A stretch of 64,000 nt of DNA from Pseudomonas luteola NBRC 103146 (GTDB lineage: Bacteria; Pseudomonadota; Gammaproteobacteria; Pseudomonadales; Pseudomonadaceae): assembly GCF_002091675.1 (NCBI RefSeq), contig NZ_BDAE01000012.1:86317-150316 (forward strand). Reading direction: 5' to 3'. The position numbers and the translations under genes are program-made. Below are positions 35,692-44,811 of this stretch, piece after piece. Below the pieces are notes generated by a model. That model saw only the letters and a program-made list of their open reading frames with translations. It made no database searches and had not been told where the DNA came from. Each line of letters starts with the position of its first letter. Within the stretch, counting starts at the first letter, position 1.

Positions 35692-36555
35692 CTAAAGGCG
35701 ATTGATCGGAATTTTCAGGAAGGTCGCCCCGGACTCATCTGCAGGTGGCATTTCACCCGCCCGGATATTGATCTGGATCGACGGCAGAATAAGCGTCGGC
35801 ATCGATAGCGTTGCGTCCCGACGGCTGCGCATCTCAACAAAGGCATCTTCGGCAATACCGTCGTGCACATGGATATTGCTGGACCTTTGCTCAGCCACCG
35901 TCGTCTTCCAACATACCTCTCGCCCAGCGGGTGGATAGTCGTGGCACAGGTACAATGTCGTCTCGGCCGGTAGCGCCAGTATCCGCTTGATGGAACGGTA
36001 CAGTTGACGGGCACTGCCACCGGGAAAATCGCACCGTGCGGTTCCTACGTCAGGCATGAACAATGTGTCGCCTACGAATACCGAATGCTCCGCTACCTGA
36101 TAGGCCATATCCGCGGGTGTATGCCCTGGAACATGCAGCGCACGCGCCGCTAAACGGCCAATGTGAAACAGCTCGTCCGGCTCGAACAGATAATCGAATT
36201 GTGAGCCGTCCAACCGGAACTCAGGCTCCAGGTTGAAAACATCACGGAAAACGCCCTGAACCTGGCGGATGGGAGCGCCAATGGCAATCTTGCCTCCCAG
36301 CATACGTTTCAGGTAAGCCGATGCAGAAAGATGATCAGCGTGGGCATGGGTCTCAAGCAACCATTGCACCTTGAGACTATGCTCCTGAATAAATGCAATG
36401 ATCCGGTCAGCCCCATGTGTGCTGGTTCGCCCGGCCTTGGCATCGTAATTCAATACCGAATCGATGATGGCGCATTCCGAACCATCCACCTCGAATACCA
36501 CATAGCTGATGGTAGCCGTGTCGGCATCGAAAAATGCCTGTACTAAAGGAGTCAT
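35692..36555 (-). CDS. MBL-fold persulfide dioxygenase (ETHE1/Blh type)
   Basis: 287 residues, metallo-beta-lactamase fold. THAHADH (69-75) and later His/Asp residues (HVPGHTPADMAY, FVGDTLFMPDVGTARCDFPGG, YLCHDYPP) make the mononuclear iron site of sulfur dioxygenases. It oxidises glutathione persulfide to sulfite. Unlike Blh of Xylella or Agrobacterium it lacks an N-terminal DUF442 domain; that domain is instead fused to the SQR encoded at 37060. AGAGG precedes the ATG. It is divergent from a BigR-like ArsR gene. Confidence 0.9.
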   Translation of the reverse strand: MTPLVQAFFDADTATISYVVFEVDGSECAIIDSVLNYDAKAGRTSTHGADRIIAFIQEHSLKVQWLLETHAHADHLSASAYLKRMLGGKIAIGAPIRQVQGVFRDVFNLEPEFRLDGSQFDYLFEPDELFHIGRLAARALHVPGHTPADMAYQVAEHSVFVGDTLFMPDVGTARCDFPGGSARQLYRSIKRILALPAETTLYLCHDYPPAGREVCWKTTVAEQRSSNIHVHDGIAEDAFVEMRSRRDATLSMPTLILPSIQINIRAGEMPPADESGATFLKIPINRL

Positions 36556-36588
36556 GTCTATTACCTCTCCATCGATCTACCTTTTTAT

Positions 36589-36608
36589 AATATATTGAAT
36601 TATATATT
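36589..36608. promoter_or_regulatory. BigR-like operator between divergent genes
   Basis: AATATAT-TGAATT-ATATATT is a perfect 7-bp inverted repeat in an AT-rich stretch between the persulfide dioxygenase and ArsR genes. BigR repressors bind AT-rich palindromes at this position, so it is the likely operator for both genes. Confidence 0.65.
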
Positions 36609-36651
36609 GTATGAAAATAGACTGATTGGACGCATGACGAGGAAGGGACCA

Positions 36652-36987
36652 ATGGCAACTCAGCTTTCTACCACCGAAGTCGCTCTGCTCAGGGCCTCTG
36701 CTTCAAAAGCCTGCACACTGCTGAAAGCGCTGGCCAACGAAGACCGCCTCCTGCTGCTCTGTCAGCTGACCCAGGGTGAGCGCAATGTGGGCGAGCTGGA
36801 AGACCTGACGGGTATCCGCCAACCGACGCTTTCTCAACAGCTGAGCGTCCTTCGGGAAGAAGGACTGGTCAATACGCGTCGCGAAGGCAAGTACATCTAT
36901 TACGCCCTTGCCAGTTTCGAGGTCGTCTCCGTCATGCAGACACTGTCCAGCCTGTACTGCGGTCAGGCCCTGAAAAGCGTGCAGTAA
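36652..36987 (+). CDS. bigR: ArsR-family sulfide/persulfide-responsive repressor (BigR-like)
   Basis: 111 residues from the ATG at 36652, which follows GGAAGG by 6 bases; earlier in-frame starts lack such a site. The winged helix (LLKALANEDRLLLLCQL, GIRQPTLSQQLSVLREEGLV, REGKYIYYAL) is that of BigR/SqrR-type ArsR proteins. Cys42 in the LLCQL helix and Cys104 in SLYCGQAL match the two thiols that these repressors link through sulfide chains. It controls the divergent dioxygenase and probably the SQR gene 72 bases downstream. Confidence 0.88.
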   Translation: MATQLSTTEVALLRASASKACTLLKALANEDRLLLLCQLTQGERNVGELEDLTGIRQPTLSQQLSVLREEGLVNTRREGKYIYYALASFEVVSVMQTLSSLYCGQALKSVQ

Positions 36988-37059
36988 AGAGTCATCTCTA
37001 CGTTCAACCTGTCTCGCCATAGACTTTTTTGTTGTTTCCTACGCTGTCTGGAGTTGCCC

Positions 37060-38625
37060 ATGGACTACCCCATCAACCGACTCGATGAAACGTTCGCTAC
37101 GTGCGGACAGCTACAGCTCGATGACCTGCCTGGCATCGCTCAGCAAGGCTACCGCAGCATCATCTGCAATCGACCGGATCATGAAGGTGGACCAGAACAG
37201 CCTCTTAGCGAACAACTTCGGCGCCATGCCGAAGCATTGGGCTTGAGCTTTGTCTATCTCCCTGTCATACCCAGCACCCTTCATGAGGGGCAGGCCCAGC
37301 AGTTACAGGCGTTACTCAGCACGCTCCCCCATCCGATTCTGGCGTTCTGTCGCACAGGTAACCGCTCTACCCAACTGTACCGAATGGCGTGCGAGAACGA
37401 AGCGGCAAGTAGCCAATACGACGTCGTCATCATGGGCGGTGGGTCAGCTGGCATCGGCGTCGCTGCCAGCCTGCTGCGCCGCGCCCCTGAGTTGAAACTC
37501 GCCGTGGTCGAGCCCAGCGATCATCATTACTATCAACCCGCCTGGACGCTTGTAGGGGGTGGAGCCTACGACGCAGCGGACACGGTTCGCCCGATGGCCA
37601 GCGTCATGCCGCACGGTGTCACTTGGATTCAGGCATCGGTCAGCGCGTTCGCCCCGGAGCGCCAGAGCGTGCTGCTCAGCAACGGTAAGCAACTGGGTTA
37701 TCAGCAACTGATCATCTGTCCCGGTCTGCAACTGGCGTGGGAGCGCATCACTGGGCTGGAAGACACGCTGGGCCAACAGGGTGTGACGTCCAATTACCGG
37801 TATGACCTGGCCCCTTACACCTGGGAGCTGGTCCGAAACCTGAGGCATGGGAAGGCGCTATTCACTCAACCGGGTATGCCGATCAAATGTGCCGGTGCGC
37901 CCCAAAAAGCCATGTACCTGTCCTGCGATCACTGGCTGCGACAAGGGGTGCTGAAGAACATCCAGGTCGAATTCAACCTGGCAGGCGCAGCGCTGTTTGG
38001 CGTACCGGCCTTTGTCCCGCCTCTGATGGCGTATGTAGAGAAATATCAGGCATCACTGGCTTTTCAGTCCAATCTGGTTGCTGTCGACGGTCCTGGCAAA
38101 ACCGCCTGGTTCGAAGTTACCGCCGCTGACGGTAGCGTGAGCCGTCAAGCCAAAGCGTTCGACCTCCTGCATGTGGTGCCACCGCAACAGGCACCTGATG
38201 TAGTTCGGCGTAGTACGCTGGCCGATGCGGCGGGCTGGCTTGAGGTCGATCCGGCCACCCTTCAGCATCCTCGTCATCCAGACATATTTGCCTTGGGTGA
38301 TGTGTGCGGCACCACCAACGCCAAGACGGCGGCAGCGGCACGCAAGCAGATCGTGGTCGTAGCAGAAAATCTGCTGGCCTTGCGCAAGGGGCATCCCCTG
38401 CCAAGCCGATATGATGGTTACGGCTCCTGCCCACTTACCGTCGAAAAAGGCAAGGTGATCCTGGCCGAGTTTGGTTATGGTGGAAAGCTTTTGCCGACCT
38501 TTCCCTTTGATCCCAAAGTGCCGCGTAAATCCGCCTGGTTGCTGAAGGCCAGCGTACTGCCCCGCTTCTACTGGAACGGCATGCTCAAGGGCCGTGAGTG
38601 GCTTACCCGCTGCGCCCAGAATTAA
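37060..38625 (+). CDS. DUF442 phosphatase/rhodanese-like domain fused to sulfide:quinone oxidoreductase
   Basis: 521 residues. Residues 1-115 form a DUF442 (Blh N-terminal) domain with active-site loop FCRTGNRS (Cys97). Residues about 120-521 are a flavoprotein of the SQR/FCC type, with MGGGSAGIG for FAD at 125-133, GMPIKCAGAPQK holding one redox Cys, and GDVCGTTNAKTAAAA near the end. It should oxidise sulfide to persulfide and hand it to the fused domain or to the neighbouring dioxygenase. The ATG at 37060 follows GGAG by 6 bases. The exporter gene downstream overlaps or abuts it. Confidence 0.9.
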   Translation: MDYPINRLDETFATCGQLQLDDLPGIAQQGYRSIICNRPDHEGGPEQPLSEQLRRHAEALGLSFVYLPVIPSTLHEGQAQQLQALLSTLPHPILAFCRTGNRSTQLYRMACENEAASSQYDVVIMGGGSAGIGVAASLLRRAPELKLAVVEPSDHHYYQPAWTLVGGGAYDAADTVRPMASVMPHGVTWIQASVSAFAPERQSVLLSNGKQLGYQQLIICPGLQLAWERITGLEDTLGQQGVTSNYRYDLAPYTWELVRNLRHGKALFTQPGMPIKCAGAPQKAMYLSCDHWLRQGVLKNIQVEFNLAGAALFGVPAFVPPLMAYVEKYQASLAFQSNLVAVDGPGKTAWFEVTAADGSVSRQAKAFDLLHVVPPQQAPDVVRRSTLADAAGWLEVDPATLQHPRHPDIFALGDVCGTTNAKTAAAARKQIVVVAENLLALRKGHPLPSRYDGYGSCPLTVEKGKVILAEFGYGGKLLPTFPFDPKVPRKSAWLLKASVLPRFYWNGMLKGREWLTRCAQN

Positions 38626-39439
38626 GGGAACCCGCTTCGTGCTGCTGGCCTCTCTTCTCGGAATCGGTATCGGCCTTGTGTTAGGCCTGACAGGCGCAGG
38701 CGGAGGTATCTTGGCGATCCCGGCATTGACGCTTGGTCTGGGCTGGGCCCTCTCTCAGGCTGCTCCCGTTGCGCTGCTTGCAATCGGCACCGCGGCGACC
38801 CTGGGTGCGGTGGACGGGCTGCGCAAAGGTCTGGTGCGATATCGGGCGGCGCTACTCATGGCCGCGTTGGGACTTTGCTTTTCGCCACTTGGAAGTCAGC
38901 TGGCGCATCACTTGCCCAATCGTACCCTCATGCTTTGCTTCTGCCTGATCATGTTGTTTGTTGCCATCCGTATGCTGCTTCAGAGTCGGGCTACGGTAGA
39001 TCAAGCCTGTACGACTCACGGCCCGCTTCAAAAAAATTGCATGCTGGATCCAACGACTGGACGCCTGCATTGGAATGGTCGATGCCTGGCTACGCTTTCG
39101 ATCATCGGAAGCCTGTCGGGCCTGTTGACCGGTATGCTCGGTGTGGGGGGCGGCTTTCTGATCGTCCCGGCCTTGCGCCAATGCAGCGATATCCGCATGC
39201 AGGGCATCGTGGCCACTTCGCTGATGATGGTGGCGCTGATTTCCCTGGGTACCGCAGCCGGTGCGCTTTATCGCGGCGTCACGCTTGGCTTGCAGGCAGA
39301 GCTTTTCATAGGTGCCACGCTTTTAGGCATGCTTGCCGGGCGCCTGCTGTGCAAGCATTTACCGGACCACCTCTTGCAGCGGTCGTTTGCGGTGCTTTGC
39401 CTGGGTGTCTGCGTTTACCTGTTCATGACTGTTTTCTAA
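38594..39439 (+). CDS. Sulfite exporter TauE/SafE family protein
   Basis: Up to 281 residues, about eight membrane helices. Two related halves each carry the family motif: LGLTGAGGGILAIPAL near residue 29 and TGMLGVGGGFLIVPAL near 180. The start is either the GTG at 38594, overlapping the SQR gene by 32 bases, or the GTG at 38639 behind GGGAA; the second gives 266 residues. Being the last gene of the sulfide cluster, it probably exports sulfite made by the persulfide dioxygenase. Confidence 0.88.
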   Translation: MSGLPAAPRIKGTRFVLLASLLGIGIGLVLGLTGAGGGILAIPALTLGLGWALSQAAPVALLAIGTAATLGAVDGLRKGLVRYRAALLMAALGLCFSPLGSQLAHHLPNRTLMLCFCLIMLFVAIRMLLQSRATVDQACTTHGPLQKNCMLDPTTGRLHWNGRCLATLSIIGSLSGLLTGMLGVGGGFLIVPALRQCSDIRMQGIVATSLMMVALISLGTAAGALYRGVTLGLQAELFIGATLLGMLAGRLLCKHLPDHLLQRSFAVLCLGVCVYLFMTVF

Positions 39440-39701
39440 TCAGCTCCGATTAATCTGATCCTTTAGCCGCAAGGGAGGATTCAATCGATCAAACTGATCT
39501 GGGTTTCAGACAGACCCTTACTACCGTAAGACCACGGGAACGCTTAGTACAGCAGACGACTATCTTAGCCAGCACACTTCCACGCTTCACCCATCATTGA
39601 TAGCAATAGTTGGCACCAGTAGGATCGATTTCACGCATAGTAGGTGCGTGCGATTCAATGACCTCATCGAAACCAACCACCCCATCGAAGAGGTCATTAT
39701 C

Positions 39702-39974
39702 ATGAAATACGCCATTGCTACTGCCCTGCTTGCCTCAGCCTTCGCTACCGGCGCGTTTGCTGCAGATTCCCGTTCGGCACAAGACAACCTTCCGGTGGAA
39801 CAGTATCACTACGGCATGAAGGTTGATGTCGCCAAAGTCATTTCGATCGAAAAGGCCGACACGAACGACCTCAACAATGCCGAACCTGCCACCATGGTGT
39901 ATCAGGATCATCAAGGCAACGTGCATAAATTGCAGTACCTGGAAAGCGTTGAACGGCAAAATACGAATGGTTGA
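39702..39974 (+). CDS. DUF2790 periplasmic protein
   Basis: 90 residues with a Sec signal peptide (MKYAIATALLASAFATGAFA, cleavage about 20). The mature part VEQYHYGMKVDVAKVISIE and ATMVYQDHQGNVHKLQYLE is that of the small DUF2790 family, found mainly in Pseudomonas. Function unknown; copies are often responsive to metals or stress. GAAGAGG precedes the ATG at 39702; the longer frame to 39597 is not supported. A strong terminator follows. Confidence 0.85.
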   Translation: MKYAIATALLASAFATGAFAADSRSAQDNLPVEQYHYGMKVDVAKVISIEKADTNDLNNAEPATMVYQDHQGNVHKLQYLESVERQNTNG

Positions 39975-39986
39975 TACGACCAGTAC

Positions 39987-40010
39987 AAAGCCCCGGCCAC
40001 GCGGGGCTTT
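39987..40010 (+). terminator. Terminator after the DUF2790 gene
   Basis: AAAGCCCCG and CGGGGCTTT form a perfect 9-bp stem around a 6-base loop, 13 bases after the stop codon. Confidence 0.85.
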
Positions 40011-40323
40011 GAGACTTGGCCTGCACCAGCAGCACTCCTTGCTCCCGACTAAGCGCAACGTCCCTATCACACCTCCAGAGCAGATTTCCAGGCGGCTCTG
40101 ACCTCTTGATCCGGCCATCGGACATCCGATGCTCATCCGCATGGCATAGCGCTGCGCCCCTTGCGAGTACACACCGCAGCACGATCAACTTGACAGACCT
40201 CCCCACCACACTAAAGATTACACAGAACGTAATCGATTTACGATTTCGACTGATATTTTGATTGATCTCCAGAACTGCCTTTCTCTGACCACTAGTTGAT
40301 TTACGCGCCCATTTTGCCTGCAC

Positions 40324-40337
40324 AAATAAAAACAAAA
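40324..40337 (+). promoter_or_regulatory. A-rich Hfq/Crc motif before the AAHS transporter
   Basis: AAATAAAAACAAAA runs into the AAAAGG Shine-Dalgarno of the transporter gene and fits AANAANAA. A probable catabolite-repression site. Confidence 0.5.
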
Positions 40338-40347
40338 GGTATTGGCA

Positions 40348-41760
40348 ATGCAGAACCAAATAACCAGCTTTCGCGATGCTCTCGATTCACATCCCGTATC
40401 ACGCTATCAATGGCAGATACTGGCGTTGCTGGCGCTCTTGCTCATCAGTGACGGTTATGACGCTCAGCTACTGGGCTACGTGGTGCCATCTATCGCCCAG
40501 GAATGGGGACTGGAGAAATCGGCCTTTGGACCGGTCTTCAGTGCAAACCTGATCGGCCTAACCGTTGGCTCTCTGCTCGTTACACCACTTGCGGACCGCG
40601 TAGGTATCCGGCGAGTGCTCATGAGCTGCGTTCTGCTGTATGCCTGCCTTACCTTCGTCACCGTCTATATCGACTCGTTGCAGGGACTGGCGATACTGCG
40701 CTTTTTTTGTGGCCTGGGGATGGGCGGCGCTATGCCCAGCGCAATGGCACTGATGTCGGACTACTCACCACCCAGGTTGCGTACCCTAATGGTCACATTG
40801 GCCGCCTGTGGGTTCTCGTTTGGCGGCGCAGCGGGCGGCTTCGTAGCAGTGGCGTTCATGGATCGTTTCGGCTGGCATGCCGTATTCGTCATAGGAAGTG
40901 TAGCCCCGCTGCTGCTCTTACCTTTCCTGCTCATGCTGCTACCTGAGTCTCTGCCACGTCTGCTAAGGGATGCCCCGCCTTACGCCCGGCTGACCGCTGT
41001 CACGTCCCGCATGGTTGCCGGTTGGCAGCCGCCAGCACCAACCGTTGACAGTCAACAGGAGCCTGCTTCTACGATAGCCGTGGTGGATCTCTTTCGTAAT
41101 GGATACGCAAGGCCTACCCTGTTTCTCTGGGCGACGTTTTTTGTCAGCCTGATCCTGCTGTATTTCATGATCAGCTGGTTGCCCTCTCTCCTTCAGGAAA
41201 GCGGTATGCAGCGAAACTCGGCAAACCTTGCCACGTCGATGTTTTTGTTTGCCGGTACATTGGGTGCCATGCTCCTGGCATACTTCATGGACCGGGTGGC
41301 CAGCAAGGTTCGCTTGCTGAGCTGTATCCTGGCGGGCGCAGCCGCATTTACCGTACTGCTTGGGCTGACACATCAGTATCAGGCCCTGCTGTTGGTGTTC
41401 GTATTTGCCGCGGGCTTTTGCACCATAGGTGGTCAACTGACCTTGAATGCCTTCGCAAGCAATTTCTACCCCGCGCATGTACGCGCAACTGGCGCAGGTT
41501 GGACGTTGGGCATTGGCCGCTTTGGCTCGATTCTCGGGCCTCTCCTGGGTAGTCTGCTGCTCGGCCTGCATTTGCCAGCCCAAACCATCATTGTGCTGGC
41601 TGCTATTCCGGCTATCCTGGCCGCCTTGCTGATTCTCAACGTTAAAACCCCCTCACATAACGCGACGCCCATTAGGCAACATGACCATGGTTCCTCACAC
41701 GGGCCCATCCAGCGCTCCAGTGATCAACCGCCGGCGCTCAAAGGTGAGGCGCCTCTGTAA
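40348..41760 (+). CDS. MFS transporter, aromatic acid:H+ symporter (AAHS) family
   Basis: 470 residues, about 12 helices. DGYDAQLLGYVVPSIAQEW in helix 1 and the loop LADRVGIRRVLM near residue 80 are typical of AAHS carriers (PcaK, BenK, MhpT). The ATG at 40348 follows AAAAGG by 8 bases; a TTG two codons earlier is less likely. The A-rich leader suggests Hfq/Crc control. No ring-cleavage genes adjoin it; the substrate could be a hydroxybenzoate or a hydroxyphenyl-acid feeding the hpa pathway. Confidence 0.88.
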   Translation: MQNQITSFRDALDSHPVSRYQWQILALLALLLISDGYDAQLLGYVVPSIAQEWGLEKSAFGPVFSANLIGLTVGSLLVTPLADRVGIRRVLMSCVLLYACLTFVTVYIDSLQGLAILRFFCGLGMGGAMPSAMALMSDYSPPRLRTLMVTLAACGFSFGGAAGGFVAVAFMDRFGWHAVFVIGSVAPLLLLPFLLMLLPESLPRLLRDAPPYARLTAVTSRMVAGWQPPAPTVDSQQEPASTIAVVDLFRNGYARPTLFLWATFFVSLILLYFMISWLPSLLQESGMQRNSANLATSMFLFAGTLGAMLLAYFMDRVASKVRLLSCILAGAAAFTVLLGLTHQYQALLLVFVFAAGFCTIGGQLTLNAFASNFYPAHVRATGAGWTLGIGRFGSILGPLLGSLLLGLHLPAQTIIVLAAIPAILAALLILNVKTPSHNATPIRQHDHGSSHGPIQRSSDQPPALKGEAPL

Positions 41761-41768
41761 TCGATCAC

Positions 41769-41819
41769 CTCAAGTTCCGCTGGGGCAGACGACCAACGTC
41801 CTGCCCCGCCTGACTTGAG
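41769..41819 (+). terminator. Long hairpin after the AAHS transporter
   Basis: CTCAAGT/ACTTGAG form the base, and GGGGCAG/CTGCCCC the upper part, of a 51-base stem-loop beginning 8 bases after the stop codon. There is no T-run, so it may act as a stability element or a Rho-assisted terminator. Confidence 0.6.
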
Positions 41820-41969
41820 AAAGGCCTTCTCCCCGTAATCCTTGAGTAAAAATCAAAAGTATTCTGAGGATTAAGGGCTTATTCAGATGATATCAACCGA
41901 TCACACTGAGCTCCGAACCCTTTGCTTGGGACGCAGCCGTGTCCCTCCAATCCTTTCGGAGAGCCCGTT

Positions 41970-42773
41970 ATGAGTATTCCTTCCTTTGGCCTTGGCACCT
42001 TCCGCCTCACAGGACAGACCGTCATCAACTCGGTACGCCACGCTCTTGACTTGGGCTATCGTGCAATCGATACCGCACAGATCTACAACAACGAAGCAGA
42101 CATTGGGCAAGCGATTGCCGAAAGCGGTATCGCACGCGAACAACTCTTTATCACGACGAAAATCTGGGTAGACCACTACGCCAAAGACAAACTGATTCCC
42201 AGCCTGCAGGAAAGCCTGAAAAAACTCCGGATCGACTTCGTGGATCTGACGTTGATCCACTGGCCCGCACCGGGTAATGGTGTGGGGCTACCCGAATTTA
42301 TGGAAGCATTGGCCCAGGCGCAGCACCAGGGCCTGACACGCCAGATCGGTATCTCCAACTTCAACATCGAACTGACCCGACAAGCCATCGACATTGTTGG
42401 TACGGATGCCATTGCCACTAACCAGATTGAGCTTAGCCCTTATCTGCAGAACCGTAAGCTTGTTCAATATTTGCAGGAGCAGAATATTCCAGTGACCTCC
42501 TATATGACTCTGGCCTACGGGAAGGTACTCAAGGACCCTGTCATTAATGCCATTGCCCATAAGCATCAGGCAACCCCAGCGCAAGTTACCCTCGCTTGGG
42601 CGTTACAGCTGGGATATGCAGTCATCCCTTCATCGACCAAGTTAGAGAATCTGGCCAGCAATCTGTTAGCCCCAGAGCTGCGTCTGGATCAGGAGGACAT
42701 GGCAAAAATCGCCTTACTTGAGCGAAACGCTCGGGAGGTCAGCCCTGAAGGGCTTGCACCCGCTTGGGATTAA
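41970..42773 (+). CDS. dkgB: Aldo/keto reductase (2,5-diketo-D-gluconate reductase B-like)
   Basis: 267 residues, equal to DkgB of E. coli. Catalytic tetrad: Asp in [13 protein letters not shown], Tyr in IYNNE, Lys in FITTKIW, His in LIHWPAP. The GFGTFRL-like start ([11 protein letters not shown]) and IGISNFNIE also fit. GGAGA precedes the ATG at 41970; a longer frame to 41922 is unlikely. DkgB enzymes reduce methylglyoxal and other aldehydes or ketones with NADPH. It appears to be a single-gene unit. Confidence 0.9.
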   Translation: MSIPSFGLGTFRLTGQTVINSVRHALDLGYRAIDTAQIYNNEADIGQAIAESGIAREQLFITTKIWVDHYAKDKLIPSLQESLKKLRIDFVDLTLIHWPAPGNGVGLPEFMEALAQAQHQGLTRQIGISNFNIELTRQAIDIVGTDAIATNQIELSPYLQNRKLVQYLQEQNIPVTSYMTLAYGKVLKDPVINAIAHKHQATPAQVTLAWALQLGYAVIPSSTKLENLASNLLAPELRLDQEDMAKIALLERNAREVSPEGLAPAWD

Positions 42774-42875
42774 TCACTTGCATGACCGTAACGTACGGTA
42801 CTCTTCCAATGCCGTTCTATTGTCTTCAGGCCGAATGCTGGCCTGCCCTGTTTCTTTCATGCAAGGAGAATCGCT

Positions 42876-43295
42876 GTGACCAACGCCTATGCTTCGATCG
42901 AGATCGATGTGGATGCTGATCAGATATGGCAACTTATGGGAGGCTTCGGCTCCCTGCCTGACTGGCTGCCGTTTGTAGTCGAAAGTCAGCTGAGTGAAGG
43001 GGGTCGGGTCCGACATCTGAAGGATATCGAAGGTAACGTCATCATTGAGCGGCTGTTAAGCTTTAACGAGGCTGAAAAAAGCTACCGCTACACCATCATC
43101 GAAGGACCTGCCCCGATCAAGGACTACGACTCTACGCTGCGTGTACTCACGGATGTATCAGGAAAGAGCGCCAAGGTTGAATGGTTCTGTACCTTTACAG
43201 CGACCCATATCAGCCAGGCGGAGGCTGAAAGTCTATTCACGCAGTTCTACCAAGATGGGCTGACGGCGCTCAAGCAGGCAGTCGAGGCTCGGTAG
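42876..43295 (+). CDS. SRPBCC-family protein
   Basis: 139 residues, START/polyketide-cyclase-like fold: an N-terminal strand (ASIEIDVDADQIWQLMGGFGSLPDWLP), central beta-sheet and long C-terminal helix (QAEAESLFTQFYQDGLTALKQAVE). Such proteins bind hydrophobic ligands in a central cavity. It uses a GTG start at 42876 behind AAGGAGAA. No ligand can be named. It lies 102 bases after dkgB and converges on the permease gene. Confidence 0.85.
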   Translation: MTNAYASIEIDVDADQIWQLMGGFGSLPDWLPFVVESQLSEGGRVRHLKDIEGNVIIERLLSFNEAEKSYRYTIIEGPAPIKDYDSTLRVLTDVSGKSAKVEWFCTFTATHISQAEAESLFTQFYQDGLTALKQAVEAR

Positions 43296-43340
43296 CCGCT
43301 TGAAAACATAAAAGCAACGATACGCCTGCTTTTGCAACCT

Positions 43341-43367
43341 CACGGCGGCCCTTCGAGGCCTGCCGTG
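43341..43367. terminator. Weak hairpin between convergent genes
   Basis: CACGGC and GCCGTG can pair around a 15-base interior that contains a second short pairing. It lies between the SRPBCC and permease stops. No T-run; terminator role is uncertain. Confidence 0.35.
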
Positions 43368-43385
43368 ATAAACCTGAACGGCCCG

Positions 43386-44708
43386 CTACTCCGCTTCGCT
43401 GAACTGCATTTCCGGCGGTTGAGTACGAAACCCGTGCGTGAGTTTGCCTAGGTAGATAACTCCGAGTGCGAGCCAGCTCAGCCCTAATAGAATGGCCATC
43501 GAGTCCAGGCTGATCATGAGGTAGAGATCTGCACTGAGCCCCAGCAACGGGCAGATGAGAAACAACAGGATTTGACGTATACCGCGCTGAGTCGCACCAA
43601 GATAAAAGTGAAAGATTACTGCAAGGTTCACCAGGCTGAACGCTAGAAATGCGCCGAAGTTGATGAACGAGGTCGATGTCGCTACATCCAGCTTCAATGC
43701 CAGTAACGCAACAACGCCACACAGGGCGAGATTGTTGACTGGCGTACCGAAGCGCCTTGAAAGCTGACCGAAAAACGACTGGGGAAGCACACCGTCACGG
43801 CCCATGGCAAACAGTAGCCGTGAGACGCTGGCCTGCGCAGCCATACCAGACGTGAACTGCCCCACAATCAGCCCCATCAGAAACAGCGAAACAAAGATAT
43901 CGCCGCCAATGTTACGGGCAATCTCATAAGCTGCAGAGTCGACATTGGCGAACGCCATGCCTGGGTGTACCCGCTGGACCCAATAAGATGCCAGGATAAA
44001 CACCAGTCCGCCGACTAGAGTAACCAGCAGGATTGCCTTGGGTATCGTACGCTCCGCATTCCGGGTTTCCTCCGTCAGGGTACTTACGGCATCGAATCCA
44101 AGAAACGAATAGCAGGCTATTGCCGCGCCGCTCATGACCAGCGGCCACTGCAAATGACCGTCCGTAAGCGGTGCCAGCGTGAACAACGGCTCGCCAGAGC
44201 CCTGTACATAATGGATGCACAGCACCACAAAGGCAGCCAGTACCAGGAATTGAACCAGCATCAAGGCTGTATTAATCGTACTGGCGAGCTTGAGCCCCAC
44301 TACGTTGATCACCGTAGTAAGTGCGATGAAGCCCAATACCCAAACCGCTTGAGGGATAGCGGGAAATGCGGAACTCAGGTAAGCAGCCCCAATCAGCCAG
44401 ATCGCCATAGGCAGAAACAGGTAGTCCAGAAGAACCGCCCAGCCGGCGATAAAGCCCAGCTTGGGACTTATAGCCTTGCGTACATAGGTATACGCGGAAC
44501 CTGAAACCGGAAACGCCGCCGCCATGCGACCATAACTGATGGCGGTAAACAACATGGCAACCAGCGCTACCAGGTAGGCGGAAGGTACATGCCCACCTGT
44601 GCTCTGGGCAAGAATTCCAAACGTGCCGAGCACAATGATGGGCGTCATGTAAGCGATGCCGAACAGCATCACCGCCCCTAACGAAAGGGTGCGTTGCAGA
44701 TGGGCCAT
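43386..44708 (-). CDS. APC-family amino acid/amine permease
   Basis: 440 residues with about 12 hydrophobic segments. The N-terminal MLFGIAYMTPIIVLGTFGIL and FPVSGSAYTYVRKAISPKLGFIAGW regions are typical of amino acid and polyamine permeases (PuuP group). GGAG stands 7 bases before the ATG at 44708; the longer frame to 44780 has no support. A C-N hydrolase gene lies upstream on the same strand, 103 bases away, and a divergent LuxR gene beyond it. Probably imports the hydrolase substrate, an amide or amine. Confidence 0.88.
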   Translation of the reverse strand: MAHLQRTLSLGAVMLFGIAYMTPIIVLGTFGILAQSTGGHVPSAYLVALVAMLFTAISYGRMAAAFPVSGSAYTYVRKAISPKLGFIAGWAVLLDYLFLPMAIWLIGAAYLSSAFPAIPQAVWVLGFIALTTVINVVGLKLASTINTALMLVQFLVLAAFVVLCIHYVQGSGEPLFTLAPLTDGHLQWPLVMSGAAIACYSFLGFDAVSTLTEETRNAERTIPKAILLVTLVGGLVFILASYWVQRVHPGMAFANVDSAAYEIARNIGGDIFVSLFLMGLIVGQFTSGMAAQASVSRLLFAMGRDGVLPQSFFGQLSRRFGTPVNNLALCGVVALLALKLDVATSTSFINFGAFLAFSLVNLAVIFHFYLGATQRGIRQILLFLICPLLGLSADLYLMISLDSMAILLGLSWLALGVIYLGKLTHGFRTQPPEMQFSEAE

Positions 44709-44811
44709 GAACAACTCCGTATAGTGATTGTTGATACCGCGCTTACGCGGTCGGGTGTTGTGGCAGTGCTGAATCAGCAAAAAAGATAATTGTTGTTATA
44801 CGTTTATTGGC

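Larger units (their letters stand above)
39975..40347. other. Intergenic region upstream of the AAHS transporter
   Basis: About 370 bases with the DUF2790 terminator at its left end, a near-palindrome GTAATCGATTTAC (40229-40241) that could be an operator, and an A-rich motif at 40324-40337. No gene seen. Confidence 0.5.
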
